Positions 23,976 through 40,500 of a stretch of 64,000 nucleotides of DNA are shown here, piece by piece. The number at the start of each line of letters is the position of its first letter. Position 1 is the stretch's first letter. The stretch spans positions 1,419,001 through 1,483,000 of the forward strand of contig JAITYX010000048.1 in assembly GCA_021018815.1 (NCBI GenBank), read 5' to 3'. Below the pieces are notes generated by a model, which had not been told where the DNA came from, made no database searches, and was given only the letters and a program-made list of their open reading frames with translations. Source of the stretch: Talinum fruticosum. Taxonomy: Eukaryota; Streptophyta; Magnoliopsida; Caryophyllales; Talinaceae. The position numbers were made by a program, and so were the translations under genes.

Positions 23976-24955
23976 ATGCTAGGAAAAAGATCCTGGCCGG
24001 CGGTCGGGAAGCTCGCCGGTCCCCTTCGCTCTGGGCTTGTGGACTCTGCCACGAGCCCCAGGAGCCCATTGGAGTGCAAGATGCCCTCCCTAGGGGCCTT
24101 AAGAATTATGATCAAGGCGGAATAGGGTTAGGCATAGTTGTCGCCCTTGACACGTCTAGCAAAGTTAGTGCTAGTGGAGGGGTGAAATATTCCTAGCCAA
24201 ATATGCCATTTCGGGCCAATTTTCTGCCCGTTCGAAGCCAATACCGGTAGGCTCACCGACCAAGTCTAGGGAGAATCAAACGAGGGATATGATGGACGAG
24301 GAGTTCACCTACGTGACATGTTATGGTCCGAACAACTCAGTCACCACTAGGGTTTACTATGACCGTGGTAACCAATATGGTAGCACCACGGGACATAATA
24401 GAACTGAGTTTCAAGGTGGAATTGGACAAAAACTCGGCGTCTTCACGATTTCCCCGGCGAGATTGGTCGATGATCGGTGTTCCTCCGGCTCCAGCTCGGA
24501 TTTTCTTAGCTTTTGCCACTTGTGTAGGAAAGCCCTCCATGGCAAGGACATTTACATGTATAGGTAAACGCCCACTTCATCAACTTGTTGATAATCACTG
24601 ACTATATCACCAATCTTTCCAAAAACAGTCTTTTTGACAAATTTTGTCGAGGGTGAGACTGCATACATCTTTACTAATACGATCAGTCTTGCTGATAAGA
24701 CCACATACATCTCGATCTTTCTAAATCGTGTAAATAAGACATGAGAGTGATAATTGATGGTATGTTTGTATGACATGAAAACAGGGGAGAGAAGGCATTT
24801 TGTAGTGCAGAGTGCAGGCAGAGGCAGATAACGATAGACGAGAGGAAAGAGCAATGCAGATCCGAAGTTTCCAGATCCAACGACGTCGTTTCCAGCTCCC
24901 TTACAACTGCAATAGTAGAGGACCGATGTTCTCAACTGGAATAATTGCAGTTTGA
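23976..24955 (+). pseudogene. FCS-like zinc finger (FLZ, DUF581) gene, frame-broken
   Basis: FLZ proteins are plant-specific adaptors that bind the SnRK1 kinase through a short zinc finger. Exon 1 is 23976-24563 and exon 2 about 24785-24955, joined by a GT-AG intron (24564-24784) that splits the Arg codon of MYRG, the usual FLZ intron site. The start MLGKR, the SPRSPLE and RGLKNYDQGGIGLGIVVAL blocks, the TYVTCYGPNNSV block and the finger FCHLCRK ... HGKDIYMYRG ... FCSAEC are all present. They lie in different frames. One base appears missing at a CCC run (~24092), one at a GGGG run between about 24160 and 24190, and one at a CCC run in exon 2 (~24898). The last restores the family-like FSTGIIAV ending at a TGA (24953-24955). 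If these are sequence errors the gene is intact; if not, it is a recent pseudogene. Confidence 0.85.
24564..24784 (+). other. FLZ intron
   Basis: GTAAAC donor and ACAG acceptor, 221 bp, phase within the Arg codon before the conserved Gly of the finger. Confidence 0.8.
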
Positions 24956-28074
<3,119 letters not shown>

Positions 28075-28169
28075 GGAAATTTAGGAAAAGTTAATAAGAA
28101 CAAAATAAAATAAAAAAATAGAAACAAATTTAGGAGACCTGATGAAAACTAAAAAAATCTATTTAAAAA

Positions 28170-28410
28170 ATACTTACCTATTATGCGGTTCATTAGATGA
28201 ACCGTAGTGAAAGACTTGCGGTCAAACAAGCCTTTTACTCTATGATTCATCCAATGAACTGTAGTAATAGATTGTCTTTTACTATGATTTTGAACCATAG
28301 TAAAAGATACTTGCCTACTATTACACCTACATATATTACGTCCGACAACCATAGTGAAAGGTAATTTTGAACCGTAGTAAAACATGAAAAAGTGGTAATA
28401 ATAGCCTCCT
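28170..28410. mobile_element. CACTA-like subterminal repeat fragment
   Basis: Repeated units such as TTTTACTATGATTTTGAACC, ATAGTAAAAG and ACCGTAGTAAAA in both orientations closely resemble the subterminal units of the outer CACTA at 13610-18693. No CACTA terminus or target duplication was found, so this is a fragment or solo end. Confidence 0.5.
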
Positions 28411-28472
28411 TTGCTTAAGATCATGTCTATAAAAACTGAGTTTTCTGTGAAAACTTAGCAAATGACAAAAAT

Positions 28473-28934
28473 CTATTTCTGATGTCCTCCGATATTTTGT
28501 GAACAATGTTGATCTACAAGCAATCTTCTGTCTCTATATGGCTTGGTTTCTCGCCCACCGTAAATGATAAATATATGCTGCAAATGTTGTAAAATGACCT
28601 TCTGATACCTTTTAGGTTTCCTGATGGCCTGAAGTTTCTGCACCCAAGAGCTGTCAGTTATGAGACTACCCTCCAATTCAAGCCAGTACTGCAGGACTGC
28701 CTTTGCTATGATACATTCTGAGAAGAGATGCTCTATGATTTCATTTGCCTGTTTGCATAAAAGACATGATAGTTCCATTTGTGGGTTGTGCCTTGCTAAT
28801 CTTGCTTCTAACGCTAAGTTTATGACATAGGAAAACCCATGTAATAACGAAAGTGTGTTTGGGAATGTTTGCTCTAGTCTAGGCCACACAAATCTTGTCC
28901 AAGGGCGTTTATCTTTAATATTATTCAGGCACAT
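28473..28934 (-). pseudogene. LINE ORF2 3' fragment (zf-RVT)
   Basis: A 153-residue open frame with LEARLARHNPQME, the Cys pair SCLLCK, and EHLFSECIIAKAVLQYW. This is the zinc-binding region that follows the reverse transcriptase in plant L1-type LINEs. There is no RT upstream on the minus strand, so it is a 5'-truncated remnant, a typical outcome of LINE retrotransposition. It is unrelated in orientation to the large LINE at 50.6-59.2 kb. Confidence 0.75.
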
Positions 28935-29354
28935 AGGTAGCCATACTTCATGTATTAGAATAAAAATTTTAACAAATATTTATAAAAAAAATAGAAATTC
29001 AATTTAGCTATATTTTTAATGTCCAATACAAATTATGTTATAATGATGAATTCTTAAATATAATTATACTTGAGAATATATTATGAGTTTCATCTAGAAT
29101 TGTGGATCGGTACATGGGACCCTAGAATATTATTACTGTTCTAGCACACATTATTTGGAAAAAGAATAATTTTTTAAATTATTTTTAGATTATAATGAGA
29201 GTTAAATTGATAGAAGATTTTTGAATAATAAATTCATAAGATTATAAAATATCAGATCGAGAGTTCAATAACTATAATTAGTTGTAGACAATGGATACGA
29301 AACCCCAAAATATAAATAATGACAATAATATAGTGTGTTGCTTAATTTGATCTT

Positions 29355-29850
29355 GGCACAGTTTGGCAATCTGTTAGTTGTTGGCTATTTGTCTGTTTGT
29401 ATTAGATACTGTTACTCGTTAATTATTTGTGTTAGCTTTTTATATTAGCTGTTTATATTAACTGTTTATAAAAAAAATGTTTGGTAAACTTAGTTGTTTT
29501 TCCATGATTTTAACTAGTTGATATTTGTGATTTTTATTTCTCCATGATGAATAAACAAATAAATGACCACTCAAATTCAATATTTATTATTAGATGATAT
29601 TAGTTTGTTTATTGTTTACCCCATTTTCTCTAAAATTTCGTTTTTCTAACATATAAGGTTGAAAAAGTCAACTCGAAAAGCTAATTAAGATAACTTTTTG
29701 TAACAAGATTTTTTGAAGTAAAAATTATGGTTAAAAACAAATAACCAAACATATCATATGACTGTTTGACTGAGTCGAACATTCAAAATACACCCAAAAA
29801 GTCATTTTTGATGAAAAAACCAGTGAAAAAGTTAACGTCCAAACAGGGCC
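29355..29850. mobile_element. hAT-like MITE, about 496 bp
   Basis: The left end GGCACAGTTTGGCAATCTG and the right end (reverse complement GGCCCTGTTTGGACGTTAAC) form short inverted repeats. Flanks TTGATCTT and TTGTGTTT match at 5 of 8 positions, compatible with a diverged 8 bp duplication. No coding capacity. Confidence 0.5.
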
Positions 29851-31240
29851 TTGTGTTTATTGTTGTCGTAATACTTAAAATTTTAGAGCGAATGAGAAAA
29901 TTTTGAGGATATTGAAGCTTGCTAGTAACTACTCAGCAAGGACCACCTGGTCGTTTCCATGGTGGCAACAAGTGGCTAATCTTAGAGCATATGAAACATA
30001 TTGAGGATATTCTTGTCGTAATACTTAAAATTTTAGGACACGTAAAACTGACCTTACATATTTAGTCAAAATATAAAGAATATCACGTGATTTTTAAGTT
30101 CATGTGTCTTCCAAATAATTAATTAAAACCAGTGGAAAACAAAATAACTTTAAAAGAAAAATTATAAAAAAAACCAAGAATACAATTCCAATCACAGTGA
30201 GGATTTAATTAATAAGGATAGCGAAAGCTGACGAATTAAAATTATGTTCACGTTGACTGGGACCAAGTCTTTGTCTTAGATCCACAAAATGACTGAATTA
30301 TTTTGGCATGGATCACCATCAGCATTTATTAATCGAAAGAGTAGCCTTGCTCTTCTCTCCCTCTCCATGCTAGCTAAGAGCCAGCCTTAAGTGAAAGCCA
30401 CAATTAGCCTTGAACAGTACAAATGCACATAATTAAGAAGAGGATGTACTAACACAATATGAGGAGGTTGAAACCTAATTATCGAAAAAGTAACTCGGTT
30501 TCACCTTATAATTTAGTGGAGATCATTCATTAAAAGTAACTCGGTTTCACCTTATTATTGTACCGTATAATCGAAAAAGTAACTTGCCTCAATTCTTAGC
30601 ATTAACGAGTAGATTAAGACAACAATGGCATACATAGAAATAGTATTACGTTGGACATGAATGAATGTAGCGTCAGATTAAAAAGACTTCTTTCCATTGA
30701 GAACACTACTGCACTGGTGGTTGATCTTATAAGAGTGGGACAGAGAGAGTGACGACAGATATTCCTAGTATTTACTTCCATCACTGATGAGCAAATAGTG
30801 ATTTTGTTAGTTATGGATTTCATATTTGCATTGTTTCATAAAGGGCTTACATATTTTTTGATTAGGGGACGCCAGATATATGACCAATACTTCTCATTTT
30901 GCCCTAATATGGACAAAAGATCACGGTGTATGTGTATCTACTTAAATTATATGCATTGCTCATCAAATCAAGACCCGCCCAATCATATCAGATTAAGGCT
31001 CAATTCATCAAAAATTTCACAGATTCCCTGAAGGCAACTTTGCCTAGTGCTCTAAATAAACAGGCTAATTAAAAATCTGGTCTACCCTCACCCACAAGGG
31101 CTCCCCTACCTGAACTGTTTGATAGCCACATTCACCTGTGAAATTGGCCAACCCCCAACTGGTCATCTATAGTAATAGCACACTTTATATATCTGTACTC
31201 AGCTACTGCTATCAGCATTCCATTCTAGAACAATTTATCA
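29851..31240. other. Intergenic spacer downstream of UBP1
   Basis: A 22 bp direct repeat TGTCGTAATACTTAAAATTT occurs at about 29864 and 30023. Repeated AAAGTAACTCGGTTTCACC units occur near 30488 and 30534. No gene recognised. Confidence 0.45.
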
Positions 31241-31520
31241 TGTTCAAATTTGGATACTTGGGAAGTACGTTTATCATCAGCATTCGTTCGAACTCTTCCC
31301 TACATATGACACAGTAAAATAAACATTGCCGAGCAAGATGGATATTCATATATGTGGATATCAGTACAACAGCCTTCAACTATTTTTCACAATACCGATA
31401 AATAAAAAAGATTAGAACTTTAATAGATCAACTTTACGACCAAAAAGAAAAGAGATGGGGGAAGAAAAAGAGCGGCTATAGCCGACACTGGACTAGAGAC
31501 CGAAATGATCAAACATGAAG

Positions 31521-34500
31521 TTAATGATAGTACATAAGCTGCTGGTGGGATGGGTTACCATTTTGGAAGCCGCCATCATATACAGCTTGACCAATTCCAG
31601 CAGCACCCATACCCATGGCCGCTGGCTTCAGTGGAAACTGACCCTGAGCCTGCATAAGAGCCTGAACCTGAGCACTGCCCATTTTGCTCAAAGCCAGCTG
31701 CCTCTCATAGGCTGCCAGGTCCGCTGTGCTGAAGAGTGGTACTTGGGCTGGTGGAGGAAGCGGTGTAGAGCTGGTTCCTGGTGGGGTAGGCTTACTCCCC
31801 CAAGAGCACTGCAAAAACCCCACACTGTCATCAAATAGCCACATCTCGAAATGTAAGCAAGTTGTTCTTACCTTAGCTCGAAAAAACAACCTAGCTTCAT
31901 CTATCAGAAAGCATATCACCAAAGAAAACAGTACTCACGTATTACATTCTTCATCTCTTGTAGGTAGATCACAAAAATAAATGAAAATCTCTTTTAAAGG
32001 GAAATTATGCACAGGGTAGCAACAATTTAAGATAAGGTCTGGAAATAAGGTCATTTTGGTCAGTGCAGGTTTGGTTAATTCTATGGGTCATGAAGGCCGG
32101 GAGGAATATACTGGTTGGACTGGGTCAGGTTCATATGTAGTCACATTGGGTCTACTGCTAGACTATCCAACAAACTTTATAAAGAAAATACAACCAACAT
32201 TAACAAGTAGAATTTCAAGTCAATCTACTCTAGGCTTAATTTTGGATAACTGAATCTTGAATTCCAAACTCACTTCCACCTATTAGTGTACTTTGTAAGA
32301 GATTCACCGGTAATTCAAATGTATTGCACCAGCCAATAATACTAGAAATCAGCTTCGCAGAGGTCTCTTAATTAGATATCCAAATATATTATCCCCCAGC
32401 CCCCTCCTCCCCCTTTTCCTTGCTTTCTCCATAGATATCAAAGCAATTACAAACACGTAATTTGATGCTTACGAAATCCCTAACATTTGTCCATGCAAAA
32501 TCCAAATGAGATCAACTAAGGTTTTTATAGCCTTTTTCACTTCATCTCATCAAACATTCTGGTCTTAAAATCTCAATAGATTCACAAAATGCTGGAAGAA
32601 CGAGACATAATACCTTTTATCCACTTCTCAGCAGCTGAACTAGTTACTCCGATAATTTTTCAACTTGTTTCTTGTGTAGTATACCATCAAAAGATTTTTA
32701 ACGTAGGATCTATGATTTAGGGGTATGGTAAGATTGCTACATTTGAACACCCCCCAAGGGTCACAAAAGAAGGTGCTTAGGCAACACCCCAAGGTACAAA
32801 CTCGGACTTGGTAAGGGAGACAAATGCTTTGATGTTGTTCACTCTAAAATCTGCACTAAACAGTAAGACACATGGAACAGTAGAACTGGAGTCTTGGGTA
32901 GATAAGATCCCGGACAAAATTTCCCCTCTCGCACATGTACATAATTGTACTACACTAGCCTTTCGGCAATCCTATGAACCAATCAACAGTATTTGACAGC
33001 AGCACAGCAAACACAGAACATATTGTTTTAAGAATAAAAAAGAGGGAGATAGGATGCATATTGAAGATGGTCAAAAGCACCAAAGCACTTATAGAGCTGG
33101 CAATCCTTGACACGACACAACATATCCTAATTTAAAACATTATACAAAGGTACCGAGAGAGAGCACCACACACAAAGTGCCATGTACGTGTTACTCGACA
33201 TTGACTCGATTTGAGTGACCCGTCACATAAAGTTGTCATATATCAAATTACCAACTTACATACTACTCTGCTACATCCCAACATCTAACTCGAGATTGAC
33301 ATGAATGAAAACACAAACAGGACAGTGTAATAAACACAAACACAAACAAGACAGTTTCAAGCATGAGATGGATACAACCAACAGAATAACAAGGTTAAAG
33401 CTTTGGTAACATAATCGGACAGGTTAGTTTCCTCTTCAAAACCCAAATGTAGAGAGCCGGTACGGTTCCTAAGGACAGTTGGAACCAATTATACTTGAAA
33501 TGGAACACGTGCATCAGGGAATCATTTTGAAGCATGAAAGCCAACTACTTCGATTCCCCCGGAAAATATAATTAACTAGCAGAGCAAATTACAGCAAGCA
33601 GCACAGGTTTCAAGCATTTCAGATGCAAATCCTACACTTGCCTATAGCTGGAAACATAAACTGTGGGTATTACCTTGATAGGCTTTCCATAAAGGATCTG
33701 TGCGTTCCCAAGTTGGATTGCTCTGGCAGCTTCAGCATGTGTACTGTATCTCACAAAGCCAAAGCCCTTATCTCGTTGTACACGGACATCTTCAATAGCA
33801 CCAACACCTAGGGCATGGAAATGGCGATGAAGGTCAACAGATGAAACCTGAAAATTTGCAGGCCATTAGTCTCACAAAGAAAGAAAATTAGGTTATTTTA
33901 CATTTACAAAAATCTTAATAGCCCCAACCAGATTTCTACTTCACCAACATATAATAATAGGGTAATAACAGTCAATGAGCAACTGTTCTGATTCTCATTT
34001 ACAATATTCCAGATTTCAAAACGCAAAAACAGGTGATAGCAGCAAGGATCGTTGCATAAACTGATTAATTACTAAGAAGGGTCGAGCACAACAAAGGTAA
34101 TACTACTATATACATATACGCCAGCATAAAGGTCCATGCAGGGCAAAGCGTATACTAGATCGATAAATTCTTCTGAATCAAGTTGACCTACTACCACCAG
34201 TTAAGCTAGTTGTCACAAAGCCTCCACAGATCATTGATGCATCAAAGGCACGTCTATGCATAGGCAGCAAACCCAGCATAAGCTGCACCTGCTACTACCT
34301 CAGAACAGCAATCGATGAATTGAGCCTGGCACAGCCGTCAGCTGGCCATCACAGGGGAGGGTGCTTTGATCAGGACAGATTCAGCTAGGAACTTCTTTTT
34401 TCCCCCTCAAAATCTCGGGCCCCTAATAGCTAAATAAACTCTTAAATTTTGAGACAAAGAACATGAATCAACCCAAACCAAGAACGTCACACAAGCGGAA

Positions 34501-37500
34501 ATGTAAAAGAGACATGCTATTTAATTATGCAGATCATTATGGCAGGATGGCAGATACAAACTTGGAATAGAATCACAAGGTTGGAGAATGAACTTTGAAA
34601 AATGAGACATTTACAAAGCCCCATTTGTTCATTTACATAAACTAGGATATCCACCTTAAGACAATAGGTAAACAGGTGTCTACTTTGACGTAAGATTCAT
34701 CACACACACACGAAATATTCTATATACCAGCCGTTGGTTCTTAATGGCATCAAATACTATACTGTGGTCACTATACAAGCTCTTTCCAGAAAGTGAACAA
34801 ATAAATTCCCATGTCTTATTAAGGCTTATTTTCAAGAAACCCTATGGACACCAAAACCAAGAAATAACCTGATGGAATATTTATGAATGATATAATCACA
34901 CCTAGAGTATAAAAAGTGAAATATTATTACATAATAGTAGCACCAACAAACTCAATGAATATATGCAAAGTTGACTTGCCTCTGGTGCAAGATTGCCAAC
35001 GTAAACTGTGGTATACTGAGGATTATTTTCTGGTGCATCATCATTTGTATGTTCTTGGCCTTCTTCTGCATAACAAGAGTGCCACATTCAGCAGAAAGCC
35101 AGACATCATACTGCATCCCATTATTTTAAATAAACACATTACACAAAGATTTGCAGGTTCAATTACACAGTTCCTTCATGTTCCCTTAGCCATCAGCACC
35201 AGAAGTCATGAACGGAAACAATTAATTAAAGGCTGTATTTGGACTTGAGAAGGTTCTTTAGAAAGATGATGAGAAAGAAAAGAAGCCAAAAAGAAAGCAA
35301 GTCAGGAAAAGTAACTCTTTTCCCCACCCATTATCAAGAAAAGGTGCAAGGAAAAAAACAAAGGAAAAAAGAAAGAAAAGAAAAGGCCGGTTTTACAAGA
35401 CCCGCCTAACTATAAATTAAAGCATCAGACATGGCCCACAAAACCACTTAAATCAAGTTCCTAAAAGTAGTTTTGTACTTCATCAAACTTTTTCGCAATT
35501 GATTCTAATTTTATCGCTTTAGCTTCAAAGCTAATCCAATCCCTCAACTAATTTCAACTAATTGCCTCGATTTAGCTTTAAATGTTGTTCAACCGTAGGC
35601 AAAAAACCTTGAAGACTCTTGTTAATGGTGGTCATAGGATACAGCGACACCACACCACACCATTGCTGATGCATTATCTCCCAAAAGATATTATGGGAAT
35701 ATCTATTCCAAGAAAAATAGGAAATTTAGAAATTTAGGAATTTTTATTTAGGGAGAATTCTATCTTCTAGTTATCGCTTATTGTTTTATTATCTTTTTAG
35801 TTAACAAACATTATCTTGTGGGTTCTATTATCTTTGACTTTCCATATTGTTTTAGGGCACGTTGCTATTTAAACTCGCCTTTGAATTTTCCGAGTTTATT
35901 GTGAGTTTTCTCCAGCGTAGGAATTGCTCTCGGAGCGTCCTACATCAAATTTGGTATCGAGCCAGTTAATAAGCTCCCGTTGACCCTTGCCTTTGAATTT
36001 GGTATCGGAGCGTTCAAAGTTCGCAGCCCCCGCCGCTGCCAACCACCACCACCACCAGCCACCGCCGTCACCAGCTGCAAAATCCAACAAAATCACCTTT
36101 GCTCCACCAAATTCAGCCGAAATTACCTCCTTATCTCCACTTCCCACCCAATTTTGCCCCAGGAGCCTCCATCAATTGCAAAGAATCACATCACATCAAT
36201 TCGAAGCCCAATTGTTGGGTTCTTCTACGCGAAACCCTAAATCGCGAATACCTTCATCATAAGTTACTTTCTAAGTTTTGATCTTTCAACCCCTACTAAG
36301 GGGTCACTTGCACTCTTTGCCACTTGTTGCTCGCTGAAAACTCTTGCAAGAGCCACCGGGTGTCCTATAGCGCTACTTTTGCTCTCTTGCCATACTACGT
36401 GGAGTGCATCGGGACTGCCCTTCTTCAGCTCCGAATCTACCACTTGAAGGGTGCCGGTTCATCTCCATTCGGCTCGTGCTGCTTGTAGTGGAAAGGTACG
36501 AATCTTACATCAGTCAACGTAGGCCACTAGACGAGAATCTTGATTTAATCAATATAGGTTTGATTTGATTAATTGGGATTTTCAAGTCCTTGCTTAGATC
36601 GTGATCATTATATATTGTCCATACCCTTTTACATTTGACTCAAGCAATAACCCATCTCCGTTTTACGTGCTCAGTGCGCCCATCGTGATGTTTATTGTTG
36701 TTACTACTCTTGCAATTTGTCACAACATTTGCATACATTCACCATGTCATCCTCATCTCAACGAGCATTACTAGTCCCAATTTGACGCCCTTTCCGTTAG
36801 ACTTGACCGTCACGATGATAGGTTTGATAGCTTTGAGTATAAAAGTGGCCATCTCATCGGGGCCTTTGAAAAGTCCATTAGGTATAATCGACCCATGACT
36901 CCACCCAAAGTTTCTACGGACTTAATGGTAGGAGGTAGTGACCGTCTATAAGTCAAGACATTTGTCTCGCTCCAACCTTCACGAGGAGGAGCGCGGGATT
37001 GACTTTAGGGTTTGTCAAAGGAATAGATTCGGGTATAGACGTAGACAAGACGAGCATAGAGATGATCCTTGTCGTGACGATCGATGACTTTAGGCTCGAT
37101 GGGAAGATGAATGTAGAGACCATAAGCTTGGCGGTCCCAAAACTACCAAGATAGAAGAGCCGAATTCCCGGAGAGTTATTCTAACGTTACCCGCAAGGTC
37201 AAGGTTGATGTACCCACTTCGATGGTAAGATAGATGCTACCACCTTTACCGATTGGATAGTTGCCATGAAAGATTAATTTGACTGGTATGGGATGTCCGA
37301 TATTGAGTGCGTTAGATTTGCTAAGATGAAATTAGTTGGACGAGCTAAGAAGTTTTGGCAAGACTCTTGAGCGTATGGAGCAACCCCTATTGCTCAATGG
37401 GCAATTATGAGGGATAGGCGGAAAGAAAGGTACCTCCTTTCTTTCCATAAGGCCCACCTTGTTGACCAAATGTTTGACCTTAGGCAATCCACCTCTAATG

Positions 37501-40500
37501 TGACTTATTACATTAATCACTTTGAAGACTTGGTAGAGAACCCTTCCATTACTATAGCTCGATTTATTCGGGGTTTATGTAGCGATCTTAAGAGGGAGGT
37601 AACCTTGTCTTCACCGTATACCCTAGATGAAGCCTATCTCGGGGCCTTAGAGGTTGAAAAGCTTACCCCTATGTGTCGCTCTACCCCTTTGTCAAGGATC
37701 ACACCCCAATCTATCCCTAGGGATCTTAAGAGAGAGGTAACCTTGTCTTCACCGTATGCCAGTAAATGAAGCCCATCATAGGGCCTTAGAGGTTGAAAAG
37801 CTTACCCCTATGCGTCGCTCTACCCCTTTGTCTACGATCACGCCCCACTCTATCCCTAGGGCCGGAAACTCTATATGTGCTTCTAATCCAAAGACTTCTA
37901 ATCTTCCTAACCCCTAGCGGTCACGCATGCTTGGCAACAGTAGTGCCTCCCGATCCCAAGGCCCTAATCTTGTGGAATGTTTTAGTTGTCGAGGGAGAGG
38001 CCATTATGTTTCGAGTGTTATCATCGCACCCTTGCTTTAGAACATGAGTCCAATGAGCCTATTACCTTTAAGGAAGAGATTGTCGAGGGCAATTATGAGG
38101 ACCTTGTTGATGTTGAGAACAACCTTTCCTCGGGTAGATTCACATATCTCGGTGTTGTTAGGTGCCTCTTGTCTAACCTAACTATGAGTGATGAGTGGAA
38201 ATGAACTACTATCTTTCACTCTAGTTAAATGTGGAGACACTTTGATGAAGTTGGTCATAGATGGAGGGAGCACCATGAAAGTTGTAGCCCAATCCACTAT
38301 TAAGTGTTGTCATCTAAAAGTTAAACTACACCCTAATCGTTTTAGGATCACTTGGGTCAATAAGACTAGCCTCCCGAGTTACCCATAGGTGTAAGGTTCC
38401 TATCCAAATTAGAGACCCTAAGGATGAAATTTTATGTGATGCCCTCCCCATGGATGTAGCTCACATCCTGCTAGGCCGACCTTGGCTATATGATTTGAAT
38501 GTCACTCATCTAGGCAAAGAGAATACCTACACCTTAGGTTTCAGCACAAGCACATCACTCTAAACCCTTGTCGTCCTCAAGAGTTACTTCCTTTTCCGGG
38601 ACCAAAACCATCCCCAACCTTGTCTTACGTACCTTTTGGCATTCCGAGTCAAGGGAACAATTTCCCTTCTACATTCTAAACCCTTTGAGAGAGTTGACGG
38701 TTTTGGCAAGGAACTTGACTTCCGACCATATTACCTTTTGATTTCCAAGCCCTTCAACTAGTGACCCACCTTCCCAAGCCCCTCCCATCTCCCATAGAGA
38801 TTGAGGAACTACTTAAGACCTTTATTGATGTTGTTCCCAAGGAGTTTACTAATGAGCTCCCCCAAGGGACATCCAACATGCTATTGACTTAGTTCTAGGA
38901 TCTCGGCTCCCAACCTTCCCATTAAACCATTAAACCAGGGGATGAATGGAAGTCCGCTTTTAAGACACAAGATGGTCTATTTGAGTAGTTAGTCATGCCT
39001 TTTGGGTTATCTAATGCTCCCACCACTTTTGTGACACTTATGACCCATGTCTTCTAGCCATTCCTAGGAAAGTCTTAGGTTGTTTATTTTGATGACATCC
39101 TAGCATATAACAAGTCTAGAGAAGAACACATTGTTCGAGAAGCTACACTCTTCGCTAATCTCAAAAAATGTGTCTTCTTACAATCCCAAGTTCTTTTCCT
39201 ATTAGATCCATTAAGGAATGGCTCGAACCCACATCTCCGACCGAAGCAAGGGACTTTCAAGAATCTTGTCTCCTTTTATAGGAGATCCGTCAAAGATTTT
39301 AGCTCTATCATGGCCCCATTGTTTAAAGAAGGGAACATTTCAATGGACTTCAAAAGGAGCCTCGGCCTTCACGGAGATCAAAGAAACGTCTTTGAAGTTG
39401 CTTGTGACGCCTTTAGCTTTGGGATCGGGGCGTGTTGAGTCGGGATGGGCATCCTATTGACTTTATCGGTGAGAAATCATTGAGTTTCTCCCGCAAGAGT
39501 CAAGTATACCACCTTCCACCTTCGAAAAAGAGTTGTATGCCTTACTTCAATCCCTGTGTGCTCGGACATGAGTTTGTCTTGTACTCGACCATGAAGCTCT
39601 TAAGTATTGGAAGTCTCAAGGTCATGTTAATCCTAACCACGCTAGGTGGGTTGAGTACATTATCGAGTATTCTTTTTTCTTAAGCACAAATTAGGTATCG
39701 AGAACAAGGTTGCCGATGCCCTAAGTCGTATTGGGTACCTCTTGAAAAAAGGTTGAGGTTCTAGACAAACCGAAAGATACTTATTTGTCTTGCCTTGACT
39801 TTTCTCTTCTCTTATCTACACAAAACTCTTGGCATGAAACCGTAAAAACTATGTTATTTTTTCCTCGAGTATGTATACCTATTTAGGGGTTCCAAGTCGT
39901 ATATCCCTAAGACATCTTTTAAAGATTTCTTGGTTTGGGAGATGCATGCGGGGGGTTTGGTTGGTCATTAGGGCAAGGATAGATCCATAGCACTTGTAGA
40001 GGATCGTTTCTCTTGGCCCTCACCGAAGAGAGATTTTTCTCGTATCGTCTCAATGCCACGGAGTTAGCCAAAGCCAAGAAGCACCACACTTGGGCTATAC
40101 ACTCCTTTCCCTATCCTCCATGCTCCTTGGAAGGATATTAGTATGGGTTTCATATTGGGTCCGCCTAGGACTTCTCGTGGTCATGACTCCATTCTAATTG
40201 TGGTCGATAGATTTTCAAAAATGACCCATGTTATTCCCAGTAACAAGACTGGTGATTCGACACATGTTACTAAGTTAGTCTTCCATGAAATATCTAGGCT
40301 CCATGGTCTCCCGCATCAATTGTGTCTCATAGGGATGTCAAGTTTATGAGCTATTTACTGGATAAACCTTGCGGAAATTATGTGGTACTACTTAAAGTTT
40401 ACGCCCTCAAACCGATGGACAAATTGAGGTTAATCTCAGCCTTGGTGAGCTTCTTAGATGTGTTGTTGGGGAGAAAAAGGGGGCTTAGGATTTGACCTTA

